A stretch of DNA of 64,000 nt from Clostridia bacterium (GCA_017507005.1 JAFWBT010000029.1:1-64000), one strand, 5' to 3'; positions 50,260 through 60,235 are shown, counted from the first letter of the stretch. The notes: generated by a model not told the origin, from the sequence alone. Translations and numbers: made by a program.

Positions 50260-50829
50260 TTATTTAAATAATTCTCTCGCTAAATCAGCCTGATTTTCTT
50301 CTCTATCCGCTTCGAGCAGCGCGCCGTACGAAAGGTCTTTATCCGATTTCTCGCCTTTAAGACGCATACCACCGTCAAGAGGCAACGATTCTGCCGCAAT
50401 ACGGAGATTTTTCGCCTTTATAATCGGCAACGCCGCCGCTTCCGTTTTATAGGCAAAATTTTCCGCGAAATAGATTTCGTCGCCGCTTTCTGCGTATTTT
50501 TCAAGCAACGTTCCCACCAATTTCAAAGCGTCCTCTTTACCAAGGCTCTGCAAACGACCAAGCGCCATTTTATACACCGAATCGATTACCTTACGCTTTT
50601 CACCTAACGTCAGCTTTGCGCTGTCTAATCTTGCCGCCGCGGCTCTCTTTTCCAGAATACTCTCACGCTGTGCTTTCACGTCCGCTTCCGTTTGGCGTCT
50701 GCCTGCTTCGGCGCACGCGGAAGCGTCGGCAAGAATCTTTGCCGCCTGCGTTTCCGCTTTTTCCACCGTCACCTGCGCCTCTGCGGCTGCGTCGGAAAGT
50801 ATTCTTTCCACTACCTGTTGCGTTCCCAT
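50260..50829 (-). CDS. V-type ATP synthase subunit E (peripheral stalk)
   Basis: 189 residues. The N-terminal 90 form a charged Ala/Glu-rich helix (ILSDAAAEAQVTVEKAETQAAKILADASACAEAGRRQTEADVKAQRESILEKRAAAARLDSAKLTLGEKRKVID), followed by a small globular domain. This is the stator subunit E pattern. It should pair with the helix-rich subunit encoded first in the operon (53368-53691). AAGGACGAG precedes the ATG. Confidence 0.9.
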   Translation of the reverse strand: MGTQQVVERILSDAAAEAQVTVEKAETQAAKILADASACAEAGRRQTEADVKAQRESILEKRAAAARLDSAKLTLGEKRKVIDSVYKMALGRLQSLGKEDALKLVGTLLEKYAESGDEIYFAENFAYKTEAAALPIIKAKNLRIAAESLPLDGGMRLKGEKSDKDLSYGALLEADREENQADLARELFK

Positions 50830-50839
50830 ACTCTCGTCC

Positions 50840-51283
50840 TTAGATTTGACCTACGAGCATAATCGAGATAATCAAGCCCAAAATTGCGTAGAACTCGATC
50901 ATACCGGGATAAACGATCAATTTACCCGACAAAGATTCCTGCTTGCCTACTGCGTAAATACAGTTTGCTGCCGATTTACCCTGAAAAATACCCGATACAA
51001 GACCGGAGATTGCCATAGGCAATACTGCGCCTACCATAGCCCAACCGAGCGCGGTGGGCATACCTTGCGTAATCGCGCCCGACGCGATAATACCGATGAT
51101 GAAACCGTAAATACCCTGCGTTGCGGGAAGCAACACGAGGACCATGACTTTACCGAACTTTTTCGGCTCTTCGCTAAGAACGCCGGCCGCTGCCGTACTC
51201 GTCTTATAAAGACCGATACAAGAACCGATACCGCAAAGCAAAACGCAAAGCGCAATACCAATCATAGCAATAGTGTAACCCAT
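50840..51283 (-). CDS. V-type ATP synthase subunit K (c-ring, Na+-binding type)
   Basis: 147 residues, four membrane helices as two fused hairpins. The ion site of the well-studied Enterococcus hirae NtpK (Leu61, Thr64, Gln65, Gln110, Glu139) is matched at Leu52, Thr55, Gln56, Gln101 and Glu130 with one constant offset of nine. This supports sodium rather than proton coupling. GGAGG lies before the ATG. The upstream gap of 94 bases contains a weak hairpin that may tune the high c-subunit output. Confidence 0.95.
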   Translation of the reverse strand: MGYTIAMIGIALCVLLCGIGSCIGLYKTSTAAAGVLSEEPKKFGKVMVLVLLPATQGIYGFIIGIIASGAITQGMPTALGWAMVGAVLPMAISGLVSGIFQGKSAANCIYAVGKQESLSGKLIVYPGMIEFYAILGLIISIMLVGQI

Positions 51284-51377
51284 AATAAAAATCCTCCGAT
51301 TTTCTTTTTTTCTTCTTTAATTATATTTATATAAAAATTACTTATATAAAAACGACGATTTTAGATGACAGCCGTTT

Positions 51378-53381
51378 TTATTTTGACGTTGTTTGAGGCG
51401 TTTTTTCGCGAACGAGATAAACGTATTTTTGTTGAGAGCCGAGCGGCGTAAACAGCTCGCCCTCCCCCTCAAAGAATCTGCCGTAGAACTCTACGTATTG
51501 CAATCTTGCGTCGTGGATATACGCGCCGAGCAGGTTCATTACGAGATTGAAACCATGCCCGATGATTAACAGCACTACGCCGAGCGCTATCAATGCGATA
51601 TTGCCGCTTAAAACGAATTGACCGCTATACGTTGCGATAATCTGCGCGATAACCGCGCCCGAGAGCATCAAGCCGTACAAACGTGCGTAGCTGAGGATAT
51701 CCGAGGCGTAATTGATAACGCCGTACGCCGCGCCAAAACCCTTGGTGAATTTACCAAAGAATTTTTCCTTTCTACCCGCCGTCAGCATCGCAAGCAGCAG
51801 TGTTACCCCTGCCATAATCCCGCCGATTGTGCCAAGCAGAGGTACGTTCGCCTCGTCTACAAAGCCGACGATGGCAAGCCCTACGCCGACGGAGAACAAC
51901 GCCCAAATCACGCCGTCGCAAATGCCGTCTACGATATTCCCTCTGCGCCATTCTTGTATCGCTTTGCAAAGATACCCGACGAACAGCTGGAACACGCCTA
52001 TTACCATACTGATAATTAGTACGCTAGGCACGGAAATTCCCGCTATAGACCACATATCGTTTTGTGGATCGGGCATAATCGTATTTTCTTTTCCAAGCGC
52101 CGCAAAGCCGAAGAACGAATTGAACAGCGCACCCCAGAAAATAGCGAACAAGCCACCGACGGCAAACGCGCCTGCCAAACGGGACATTCCGCTCGGTTTT
52201 GCGCGGTTTTTCCACCATAAATAGCCGCCAACTGCCGCCATTAAAAGTCCGTAGCCTGCATCCCCGATAATAAAGCCCATAAAAAGGCTATAAAAGAAGG
52301 ACATAATCGCGTTGGGGTCAAATTCACGATAATGCGGCGTGGAATAGGTGTTCGTAATCGATTCAAAATTCGATACCACGCTGTTATTCCTCAATAACGT
52401 AGGAGGTGTTTCCTCCTCCGTTGGCTCGGAAAACTCCATATACACCGCACCCGACACCGCGCGCAGTTCGTTTTGAACGATTTCTTCCGCGCCTTCGGGT
52501 ACGTACGCCTGCAATAAAAACGTACGCTCGGTAGCGCGTAATTTATCCGATACTTTTTCTTTTTCCAAGGCGAACGAGAGGTGGTCGCAATACGTCTTTA
52601 AAGGCCGAATTTCCTCTTTCAACGCGTACATGCCTGCCTCATTTTGCTCTAACGCCGCCTGCAAGCAGCTTTCCTTTTCTTGCAGCTGACGGTAGATTTC
52701 AGCGCCCGTTTCCGTCCGTTCATAAGAGCAATCTACAAACCCGAACGCCGATAAAATAGAGTCCACTTCACTCGCCGCCGAGCGGTGGGCAACGACATGA
52801 AGCAGCAGCTCGTCCGTCGTCGTATTTATTATTTGATAGGCGCAAAGCTCTATTTCCGAAAGCGCCGTACAAAGTCCGTCTTTTACGGATATGGGCGCAA
52901 CGCCTATCCTGCCTTTCGTGTGCAAGGTATCTTTAAAATCTGCAAACGGACGGTCGATAATCGAATATATCTTCGCCTGTTCCCGTTTTTTGGATATTTT
53001 GGACAGCTCGCCTTTGCACTCGTTCCGCTCGTCTACCAACGCGTTGATTTTTTTCACCAACCCGTCCATTTCATCTTTTTTGTCTTTTATGGAAATAAAT
53101 TCACCGTAGGATACGTCAAAGCCGTCCTTTAACAGCTCGGATTTCTCCCCTTTCTCCTTTTGCGTTTGCTCCACTGACGAGCAAAGCGCCTCTAAGGCGG
53201 TTTCTACGGAAACAAAATATCCGTTGATATCGTCCGTATCCACCGTTGGAATCACGGTGTTTTCCGTATCCGCATGCGTCGTAACCTCTACCGCATTCGT
53301 GCGCTGTAACGCATCGAGAATAGCGTCCTTGTCATAGGACATCGCGATGAGGTTTAGCCTGCGCATTTTAACTATTGCCAC
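51378..53381 (-). CDS. V-type ATP synthase subunit I (membrane stator, a-subunit)
   Basis: 667 residues, starting at a GTG with GGGAGG seven bases upstream. The N-terminal 340 residues are soluble and coiled-coil rich, and about seven membrane helices follow (from FDPNAIMSFFYSLFMGFIIGDAGYGLLMAAVGGYLWW). The C-terminal helices include SYARLYGLMLSGAVIAQIIAT and GHGFNLVMNLLGAYIHDARLQYVEFYGRFFEGEG, the conserved ion-path region with its essential arginine. It overlaps the preceding small stalk gene by 14 bases, so translation is coupled. Confidence 0.95.
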   Translation of the reverse strand: MAIVKMRRLNLIAMSYDKDAILDALQRTNAVEVTTHADTENTVIPTVDTDDINGYFVSVETALEALCSSVEQTQKEKGEKSELLKDGFDVSYGEFISIKDKKDEMDGLVKKINALVDERNECKGELSKISKKREQAKIYSIIDRPFADFKDTLHTKGRIGVAPISVKDGLCTALSEIELCAYQIINTTTDELLLHVVAHRSAASEVDSILSAFGFVDCSYERTETGAEIYRQLQEKESCLQAALEQNEAGMYALKEEIRPLKTYCDHLSFALEKEKVSDKLRATERTFLLQAYVPEGAEEIVQNELRAVSGAVYMEFSEPTEEETPPTLLRNNSVVSNFESITNTYSTPHYREFDPNAIMSFFYSLFMGFIIGDAGYGLLMAAVGGYLWWKNRAKPSGMSRLAGAFAVGGLFAIFWGALFNSFFGFAALGKENTIMPDPQNDMWSIAGISVPSVLIISMVIGVFQLFVGYLCKAIQEWRRGNIVDGICDGVIWALFSVGVGLAIVGFVDEANVPLLGTIGGIMAGVTLLLAMLTAGRKEKFFGKFTKGFGAAYGVINYASDILSYARLYGLMLSGAVIAQIIATYSGQFVLSGNIALIALGVVLLIIGHGFNLVMNLLGAYIHDARLQYVEFYGRFFEGEGELFTPLGSQQKYVYLVREKTPQTTSK

Positions 53382-53691
53382 CGGTTATCCTCCCCACGAT
53401 TTTATTTACGGAAGTTTCCGAACCAGCCAATACTTTCGCGCAATACTCCCGCGCTTCGCGTTCTTTTGCATTGAGCGTCGCCGCATAGGCATTTTCCGCA
53501 TCGCTATGCGCTGCTTTCAGCTGCGAATCACGATACGCCTTACATACCTCTAATGAAGATTGTTTCAGCCTTGCCGCCTGCGTTTCCGCATCGGAAAGGA
53601 TATTCGCCGCGCGCTCGTTTGCCGCACGTTTCATCTCGGCAGCCTGTGCCTCCGCATCCGTGATTGATTTGATAATTTCTTCCGTCATCAT
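53368..53691 (-). CDS. V-type ATP synthase peripheral stalk subunit (G/H-type)
   Basis: 107 residues, almost a single helix rich in Ala, Glu, Lys and Arg (MMTEEIIKSITDAEAQAAEMKRAANERAANILSDAETQAARLKQSS). It is the E-partner (G or NtpF-type) stalk subunit and the first gene of the operon. Two adjacent ATGs at 53691 and 53688 are possible; the second has slightly better spacing to GAGG. A consensus promoter lies upstream. Confidence 0.85.
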   Translation of the reverse strand: MMTEEIIKSITDAEAQAAEMKRAANERAANILSDAETQAARLKQSSLEVCKAYRDSQLKAAHSDAENAYAATLNAKEREAREYCAKVLAGSETSVNKIVGRITGGNS

Positions 53692-53798
53692 TGCCTCTTT
53701 GACAAATTTTTTCGTCTTTTTTTACAATTTATTATGTGGATATTTCAGACTGTTTACGCATAAAATCGCCAAATTTCGCTTATATCCCTGCAATATAC

Positions 53799-53827
53799 AT
53801 TATATCACCAAACCTCTTTTTTGTCAA
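53799..53827 (-). promoter_or_regulatory. Consensus promoter of the V-ATPase operon
   Basis: TTGACA (53822-53827), 17-base spacer, TATAAT (53799-53804) on the minus strand. The leader is about 100 bases. Confidence 0.85.
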
Positions 53828-53894
53828 TATCCATTTAGAAAATTTTTCCACTTCTTTTTTAATTCGACTTTTCCTCTTTACAATGAGCAAAAAG

Positions 53895-53930
53895 AAAACC
53901 TCAGCTGCTTGCGTGCAGCCGAGGTTTTTT
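53895..53930 (-). terminator. Terminator after the PrsA-like lipoprotein gene
   Basis: An AACCTC(A)GCTGC/GCAGC(C)GAGGTT stem with flanking A and T tracts, 17 bases after the stop at 53948. Confidence 0.85.
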
Positions 53931-53947
53931 CGGTGTGATTTTATAGT

Positions 53948-56092
53948 TTATTGCTGATCCATTTCCAACAAATCTTTATAGGTGTCCTTGAACAATTCCA
54001 CACTCCTGTCGTTGTTGTACTTGTTCAATACAGAACTCTGTACTTCGGACGAGTGCGTCGTAGCCGTCGTCGACTTCAAAGATTCGTAGAAGAGATTGGA
54101 GAACGTACCTTCGATTTCTTTTTCAGCAGGGTTGTAGCCGCCGTATACGTCTTCTGCGTCGTATACGAAGGATACGTAGATGATATGCCAGCCATAGTCC
54201 GTGCCGCAAACAACGTACGTACCAACGCCTTTCTTAATAGCATACTGCGCTGCGTATTCAAATTCGGGAACGTAACTCGTCTTATAAGGCGATACAACGT
54301 AGCCCATATACGTGTTCAAGCAACCCGTATCCGTGCTGTATGCGAACATCAATTCGTTCACTGCGGAAAGCGCTGCATACGCGTCGTTCTTCACGCCGTT
54401 CTTTTCTGCATTGAAGAAGTCTGCTGCGTTCGTGTTAGAAAGCGTTACCGCGCCTTCATAATACATAAACTTGCTGTAATCCACTTTGCCATCTGCGGTG
54501 TAATATTCGCCGTCGTTGTACGCTGCAAGCTTTCCACCTTTTACGTTCGCGCCAGATACGTAGCCAACGTAGCTTTCCATTTCCGTCATGAATTCATCGA
54601 TATCGAGCTTGTTTGCTTCAAACGTCCATTCGTGACCGTCTTTCGTAGCAACGCCGTTGTAAGGATACATACCTGCGTACTGTCTCAAAGCTTCGTACTG
54701 CTGCGTTTTCTTCATATTGTTTTCGAAGAAGAGATAGTTCGTTTCGTTGCCTGCAACGTTAGCGTTCTTATAATAGTCGCCCGTAGCTTCAAATGCTTTG
54801 TTTGCATGGTCGTGACCGTCAAACCAATCCTGACGAAGGTCTTTTGCCTTAACGTTTGCAAGGATGTTCTTACGCGCAAGGAAGAGGTCTTTTTCCGACA
54901 AACCCTTGTTCTTTGCTGCCGAATATTCCTGATTTTGGCTAGCAGAGAAAGGAAGCAAGATGTTGTAAACAAAGCCGTAACCTTCTTCGCCGTACAATAC
55001 GAACGAATCGTCGGATACGCTACCGATTGCCGTTTCAAACGCCGATGCGTCTTCGTTGTACGAATCGCCCTGAGCGTTCTGCAATTCCGTATATTTATTC
55101 GATACGTATTCGTCGGTAAGACCAGCTACTGCCGATTCTTGAAGATCGTCGTAATATTTATTGATCAACGACTGACCTAAAACGTTTGCCAATTCAACGT
55201 AGTAATAATCGAGGTCGGTAACAACGGACGTATTTTCGTTGTCTTTAACGAGGTTGTAATCTTGCAAGTTTGCAAGGAACGCGTTGTACGCTTTCTTTCT
55301 CGTTGCCGTCGTCGAACCTTCAATCTTTTCGTACGTACCGCAATCGCTTTCGTTGTTGCGGCCCGTGTAGATATCATAATCAAGCGCGGGAACTTCGTCG
55401 TCCGTCTGAGGATAATAGTCCTCTTTCGCGGTGTCTACACCCGTAGGCGTCGTACGCTCGGAAGCGTGGTCGTGTTCTTCATCCGAAGCCGTTACGTAAG
55501 AGGTTTCGATAGAATCCAACGAACCGTTAATCGACTGTTTGAGGCTGTATTCCGCAAAGTTGTAATCGTCCATTTCTTCGCCGTTTTCGGTGAGGAAATA
55601 TTTGAGCGTCAACACTTTCTTCATAAGCGCCTTTCTATCAGCGTCAGCGGATTCGTCGAGGTTTGCCTCTACGTACGCTTCACATTCGGAAATGTTCGCG
55701 CCGTTTTCTTCTGCCAAATAGTATGCCACAGCGTACTGTGTCATAATCTTCTGCTGTACAAGCGTCGTCATCAACATATTGAAGGTGTCTTCAGCCGAAT
55801 AACCATAGCTCTGCATATACGTCATACCAACGCTAAGGAAATACGCAACCAACTCGCTCTTGTAAATATCTTTCGCCAACCAACCGTCGGAGATGAGCGC
55901 AGCCACGTCGTCTGCGTACTGACTGTACGTTTCGTCGTTTTCAAGGCTATCCGAAATGTCCACCGTAGCAACGATTTGATTGAGATCCTTTTCGCTGTCG
56001 GTCGTAATAAAGTTACATCCTGTGCTGCCGACGGTGAGAGCGAGCCCTAAGAGCAACGCCGCCGTCTTTTTAACTGTGTTTTTTGTGTTCAT
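53948..56092 (-). CDS. Large lipoprotein with divergent PrsA/SurA-type foldase features
   Basis: 714 residues. The signal peptide MNTKNTVKKTAALLLGLALTVGSTGC ends in a lipobox (STGC). An N-terminal helical region (SELVAYFLSVGMTYMQSYGYSAEDTFNMLMTTLVQQKIM) resembles the SurA/PrsA chaperone domain. Near the C-terminus, FEYAAQYAIKKGVGTYVVCGTDYGWHIIYVSFVYDAEDVYGG looks like the end of a parvulin domain. The middle 350 residues are acidic, rich in Tyr, Asn and Asp, and unassigned. Its place beside mfd and pth is where many Clostridia carry a peptidylprolyl isomerase gene. It is about twice the length of PrsA, so catalytic activity is uncertain. Own promoter and terminator. Confidence 0.7.
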   Translation of the reverse strand: MNTKNTVKKTAALLLGLALTVGSTGCNFITTDSEKDLNQIVATVDISDSLENDETYSQYADDVAALISDGWLAKDIYKSELVAYFLSVGMTYMQSYGYSAEDTFNMLMTTLVQQKIMTQYAVAYYLAEENGANISECEAYVEANLDESADADRKALMKKVLTLKYFLTENGEEMDDYNFAEYSLKQSINGSLDSIETSYVTASDEEHDHASERTTPTGVDTAKEDYYPQTDDEVPALDYDIYTGRNNESDCGTYEKIEGSTTATRKKAYNAFLANLQDYNLVKDNENTSVVTDLDYYYVELANVLGQSLINKYYDDLQESAVAGLTDEYVSNKYTELQNAQGDSYNEDASAFETAIGSVSDDSFVLYGEEGYGFVYNILLPFSASQNQEYSAAKNKGLSEKDLFLARKNILANVKAKDLRQDWFDGHDHANKAFEATGDYYKNANVAGNETNYLFFENNMKKTQQYEALRQYAGMYPYNGVATKDGHEWTFEANKLDIDEFMTEMESYVGYVSGANVKGGKLAAYNDGEYYTADGKVDYSKFMYYEGAVTLSNTNAADFFNAEKNGVKNDAYAALSAVNELMFAYSTDTGCLNTYMGYVVSPYKTSYVPEFEYAAQYAIKKGVGTYVVCGTDYGWHIIYVSFVYDAEDVYGGYNPAEKEIEGTFSNLFYESLKSTTATTHSSEVQSSVLNKYNNDRSVELFKDTYKDLLEMDQQ

Positions 56093-56177
56093 AAAATCGC
56101 TCCGATTTTTTATCCTGTCATTTTGCTATATTCGTACAAAGGACATTTCGCCCCTTATACTAATATACCACTTATCT

Positions 56178-56206
56178 ATTATAACCGATTTTTTTATAAA
56201 GTGCAA
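56178..56206 (-). promoter_or_regulatory. Promoter of the PrsA-like lipoprotein gene
   Basis: TTGCAC (56201-56206), 17-base spacer, TATAAT (56178-56183) on the minus strand. The leader is about 80 bases. Confidence 0.75.
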
Positions 56207-56216
56207 ACGTTTTTGC

Positions 56217-59200
56217 TTATAAACTTGCGAAAGTTGACGCAAATTTTAAAAATTTTGTCATTTCCGCCATCAATATCGTCGTTTCTTGTTTGCCAAAGAA
56301 CTCTATCACGGGCGCTTCGGACATATTTAAACGCACCATTTCGTGAAATTTGTCCATCGCCGCCAAGATACGCTTGTCACCGATAGAATCCAACGAGGGA
56401 AATTCAAGCGAGCCAACGCCCTTGATAACGGTTATCTTTTTAACGTTGAATTTTGCCGCATAACTCTTCAACACGGCGATTACGAGCAGATTTTCCACCG
56501 CTCTTGGCAGTTGCCCGTACGTATCCCGTAAGGACGTATACACACGCTGATAATCGGCAACCGTCGAGATTTCCGCAATCTGTTTATACGAATCCAACCT
56601 GCCTGCGGACGATTCGATATATTTCTCGGAAATGTAGGCGTTCGCGCGGATATCCAGCTCTGCCACCGTTTGGCTTTCGCCCGTCAATTCCTCTTTCAAC
56701 AGCTTTGAATACAGCTCGTACCCAACCCGATCCATATGCCCGTGTTGTTCCGCGCCGAGTATATTCCCTGCGCCGCGAATTTCCAAATCGCGCATAGCAA
56801 GCTTGTATCCCGAACCGAGTTCGGTAAATTCCATAATCGCCTTTAAACGCGCGGCGGCGTTCTCCGACATAACCTTTTCAGCCTTGTACGTGAAATATGC
56901 GTGCGCGAGCCGCGTTCCGCGCCCCACTCTGCCGCGGAGCTGATACAACTGCGAAATCCCAAGCCTATCGCTATCGACCACAATCAGCGTGTTTGCATTA
57001 GGCAAATCGATACCGTTTTCAATAATCGTCGTCGTGATGAGTACGTTGGATTTACCGCTGTAAAAATTGAGCACGGCGTTTTCGAGCGTGGTCTTTTCCA
57101 TTCTGCCGTGCGCGACGGAAATAGTCGCCTCGGGCAATATTTGTTTGATTTTCGCCGCAAAGGTGAAAATACTCTCTACTTTATTATATAAAATAAACAC
57201 CTGACCGTCACGGGACAGCTCTCGAATACACGCGTCGCGAATCAGCGTTTCCGTTTCTTCCACAACGTACGTTTGCACAGGCAAACGCTGGGAAGGCGGC
57301 GTTTGAATCGTCGAAATATCGCGAATCCCCGACAAGGACATATGCAACGTCCTAGGAATAGGCGTCGCTGTCATCGTAAGACAATCGATATCCTTACGCA
57401 TATTCTTGATTTTCTCTTTATGCTCTACGCCAAAACGCTGTTCCTCGTCCAAGACAAGCAATCCAAGATTTTTAAATTTAACGTCGGCGGATAAAAGGCG
57501 GTGCGTACCCACGACAAGGTCGATAGTTCCGTCCTCCAAACCCTTTAAAATAGCCGTCTGTTCCTTGGGCGTATTAAACCGATTGAGCATAGCAACGCGC
57601 ACGCCAAACGCCGAAAAACGCTCGCTTGCCGTGTTGTAATGCTGACTGCACAACACGGTACTAGGACACATCAAAGCCGCTTGTTTTCCAGCCAACGCGC
57701 ACAGATAAATGGCGCGGAACGCCACTTCCGTTTTGCCAAAACCTACGTCGCCGCAAAGCAGACGATCCATCACCTTATCCGAACACATATCCGCCTTGAT
57801 TTCCGCCACCGAACAAGCTTGGTCGGGCGTGAGTTCGTGGTGGAACGCATCCTCAAATTCCTGCATAAACACGGCGTTTTCAGGGAACGCGTAGCCCTTA
57901 TTTTCCGCGCGCTCTGCGTATAATTTCTTTAAATCGAACGCCAGCGTTTTTAAAGACGCCTTAACGCGCGCCTTTACCCTTTCAAATTCCGCGCCGCCGA
58001 TACGGCTGAGCGCAGGATTCGCCTCCCCGACGTATTTGGACAGTACGTCCATACTCTCCGCCGGTACGTAAAGCATATCCCCGTCTTTATAGGCAAGCGC
58101 GATATACTCTTTCGTGCCGTCCGTCGTTTCGATTTTTTTCATACCGACGGCTTTGCCGATACCGTGCGTTTCGTGTACGACGTAATCGCCCACCTCGGGC
58201 GCGGAGAACATATCGCCGCGTTTGCGACGGATACGCTTGGTATCGGGCGCTTTGGTATACAAATCCCCCGTACCAATTACCGCAAGCTTACACTCGTGCA
58301 AAACAAAGCCCTTATCCAAACGGTCGTCTATAATGCTGACGCCGTTAAAATCGGCAAGCGTATCAGGCAATTTCACCGTGGAAATATAGTCCTCGGAAAG
58401 CTGTTCGCTCATCTTGACGGAACGCGCGTTTTCGCCACAATACAGCATAACGCGATAGCCGCCGCGCAACCAGTTTCTTATATCGGTCAACAACGCCTGC
58501 ACGCCGTTGAGATATTTCGTCGTCGGCGTTGCCGTAAAATTGTATATTTTAAGCGGTTGAAAAAAGAACGGATTGCCCGTGAACGTTTGAAAAACTGCCC
58601 GACGAATAAGAGATATTTTCTCTAAAAAATCTTCCTTATCTACGTACTGCCGCAGACTAAAATCAAAGGCTTCGCCGCCCGTTTGCAAACGGTGAAAACG
58701 TTCTTCGTGTTCTTTATAGAGCGCGTTGAATTTATCCCACAACGCTTTGCCCTCGTCGAAAATAACGACGGTATCTTTGGGCAACACCGAGAAAAAATCG
58801 GTGGAATTTTTAAGCAGGGGCAATAAAAACGCATTGCTTTGCGATTCGTCCGCTTGTAATTCGTCAGCAATATCACGGGCGCGGGTGTACGATTCGGACG
58901 TCTTAAATTTTTTCAGTCCGTTTTGCAACGCCGCGTGGATAATAGGACGGTCTTCCTCACACGCGTATACGTCGGTTGCGGAAAGAATCGTCGCCTCTTT
59001 CACGCCTGCCAAACGTTCCCCCGTCGTAATATCGTACGGCTTTATCTTCTCCACCGTATCCCCGAAAAAGTCGATACGAACGGGATTGTCGAGGTTGATA
59101 GGATAAATATCCAAAATATCGCCACGGAGCGCGAATACGCCCTTGGTTTCCACCTCAAAAGCGCGCGTATACCCCATCTGCGTCAGTTGCGCGGGAATAG

Positions 59201-59624
59201 ACGAAAAATCGTATTCCTCTTCTTCTTTTAAAACGAGCGCAGGCAATTTTTTAGGGAATAATTGTATCAGCGCGTCAATCTCTGCCGTCACGACGTCACA
59301 GCCGTTTTGCAATGCATACACGCCGTTCAAACGTCTAAACAGCGAGTCCTTGGAAAGAGCTTTCCGATAGAGCAACACTTCATCTTTCGCCGCCAGCACT
59401 TCCGTGCGCTTTCCCGAAAGCGCCGCGATATTATCCGCCGCTTTTTTTGCGGAAATCCCGTCCGCCGTTACGTACACGACGGGATAGGGTGTCATACCCG
59501 CCAAAAGGTATTTCAAAGGCTCGGAAACGCCGAAAACCGCCGTGGGCGTACCCCGGCGGATGTCTTCTGCGTAGGAAAGATACTCTTCCCCTATTTCTTT
59601 AAAATCGAAAAAATTACGTTTCAT
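56217..59624 (-). CDS. mfd: Transcription-repair coupling factor Mfd
   Basis: 1135 residues. The domains are in the normal order: UvrB-homology region, RNA-polymerase-interacting domain (MFSAPEVGDYVVHETHGIGKAVGMKKIETTDGTKEYIALAYKDGDMLYVPAES), RecG-like helicase motor (Walker A GDVGFGKTEVAFRA, DEEQRFGVEHKE, TATPIPRTLHMSL, QLRGRVGRG) and a C-terminal regulatory domain. Mfd removes stalled RNA polymerase and recruits UvrA. AAGGAC precedes the ATG; it lies 50 bases after pth. Confidence 0.97.
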   Translation of the reverse strand: MKRNFFDFKEIGEEYLSYAEDIRRGTPTAVFGVSEPLKYLLAGMTPYPVVYVTADGISAKKAADNIAALSGKRTEVLAAKDEVLLYRKALSKDSLFRRLNGVYALQNGCDVVTAEIDALIQLFPKKLPALVLKEEEEYDFSSIPAQLTQMGYTRAFEVETKGVFALRGDILDIYPINLDNPVRIDFFGDTVEKIKPYDITTGERLAGVKEATILSATDVYACEEDRPIIHAALQNGLKKFKTSESYTRARDIADELQADESQSNAFLLPLLKNSTDFFSVLPKDTVVIFDEGKALWDKFNALYKEHEERFHRLQTGGEAFDFSLRQYVDKEDFLEKISLIRRAVFQTFTGNPFFFQPLKIYNFTATPTTKYLNGVQALLTDIRNWLRGGYRVMLYCGENARSVKMSEQLSEDYISTVKLPDTLADFNGVSIIDDRLDKGFVLHECKLAVIGTGDLYTKAPDTKRIRRKRGDMFSAPEVGDYVVHETHGIGKAVGMKKIETTDGTKEYIALAYKDGDMLYVPAESMDVLSKYVGEANPALSRIGGAEFERVKARVKASLKTLAFDLKKLYAERAENKGYAFPENAVFMQEFEDAFHHELTPDQACSVAEIKADMCSDKVMDRLLCGDVGFGKTEVAFRAIYLCALAGKQAALMCPSTVLCSQHYNTASERFSAFGVRVAMLNRFNTPKEQTAILKGLEDGTIDLVVGTHRLLSADVKFKNLGLLVLDEEQRFGVEHKEKIKNMRKDIDCLTMTATPIPRTLHMSLSGIRDISTIQTPPSQRLPVQTYVVEETETLIRDACIRELSRDGQVFILYNKVESIFTFAAKIKQILPEATISVAHGRMEKTTLENAVLNFYSGKSNVLITTTIIENGIDLPNANTLIVVDSDRLGISQLYQLRGRVGRGTRLAHAYFTYKAEKVMSENAAARLKAIMEFTELGSGYKLAMRDLEIRGAGNILGAEQHGHMDRVGYELYSKLLKEELTGESQTVAELDIRANAYISEKYIESSAGRLDSYKQIAEISTVADYQRVYTSLRDTYGQLPRAVENLLVIAVLKSYAAKFNVKKITVIKGVGSLEFPSLDSIGDKRILAAMDKFHEMVRLNMSEAPVIEFFGKQETTILMAEMTKFLKFASTFASL

Positions 59625-59674
59625 TTTTTCGTCCTTTTACCCCTTTTTAGCGGTGTTGTAACGTTTTTAGCCGT

Positions 59675-60235
59675 TTAGTTATATTTGCACATCACCTTTT
59701 CAATGTCCAAACCCTTGGCAAACTCCGCCGCCGCTTCGCCTGCCTTATGACAAGCGGAGGCAAACAGCTCGTAATCCTCTTTCTTCACCTCGGCGAGCAC
59801 GTAATTGATAATGGGAATATTTACTTCCTCGTCACGAATACCGATACGGATACGGGCAAAATCTTTCAAGCCCGTTTCCCCGATAATGCTACGCATCCCG
59901 TTATGCGTGCCTGCGCTACCGTTGGCGCGGATACGCACCTTGCCCTTAGGCAAATCGTAATCGTCGTAAATTACCAAAAGATTCTCCTGCGTTATCTTAT
60001 ATTTGGACATAAGCTGTTTTACTGCTCTGCCCGAATTGTTCATATACGTCAGAGGACGGGCGATAATGATTTTCTCGCCGCCTGCGTACGCCTCGGCTAT
60101 CATGGCTTCGCATTCTTTTTTCTTGAATTTTGCGCCTAAGATTTCCGCTACGTCGCCCACTGCGATATAGCCCATATTATGAAAGGTCTTTTCGTATTGT
60201 TTGTCTGGATTACCCAGCCCCACGATAAGATACAT
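59675..60235 (-). CDS. pth: Peptidyl-tRNA hydrolase
   Basis: 186 residues from the ATG at 60235, with AAGGAAAAAG upstream; a longer in-frame start overlaps the terminator hairpin of prs. The family pattern is clear: MYLIVGLGNPDKQYEKTFHNMGY with the catalytic His, RPLTYMNNSGRAV, LVIYDDYDLPKGKVRIRANGSAGTHNGMRSI, and FARIRIGI. It recycles peptidyl-tRNAs. It is followed by mfd, the common pth-mfd order in Bacillota. Confidence 0.96.
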   Translation of the reverse strand: MYLIVGLGNPDKQYEKTFHNMGYIAVGDVAEILGAKFKKKECEAMIAEAYAGGEKIIIARPLTYMNNSGRAVKQLMSKYKITQENLLVIYDDYDLPKGKVRIRANGSAGTHNGMRSIIGETGLKDFARIRIGIRDEEVNIPIINYVLAEVKKEDYELFASACHKAGEAAAEFAKGLDIEKVMCKYN

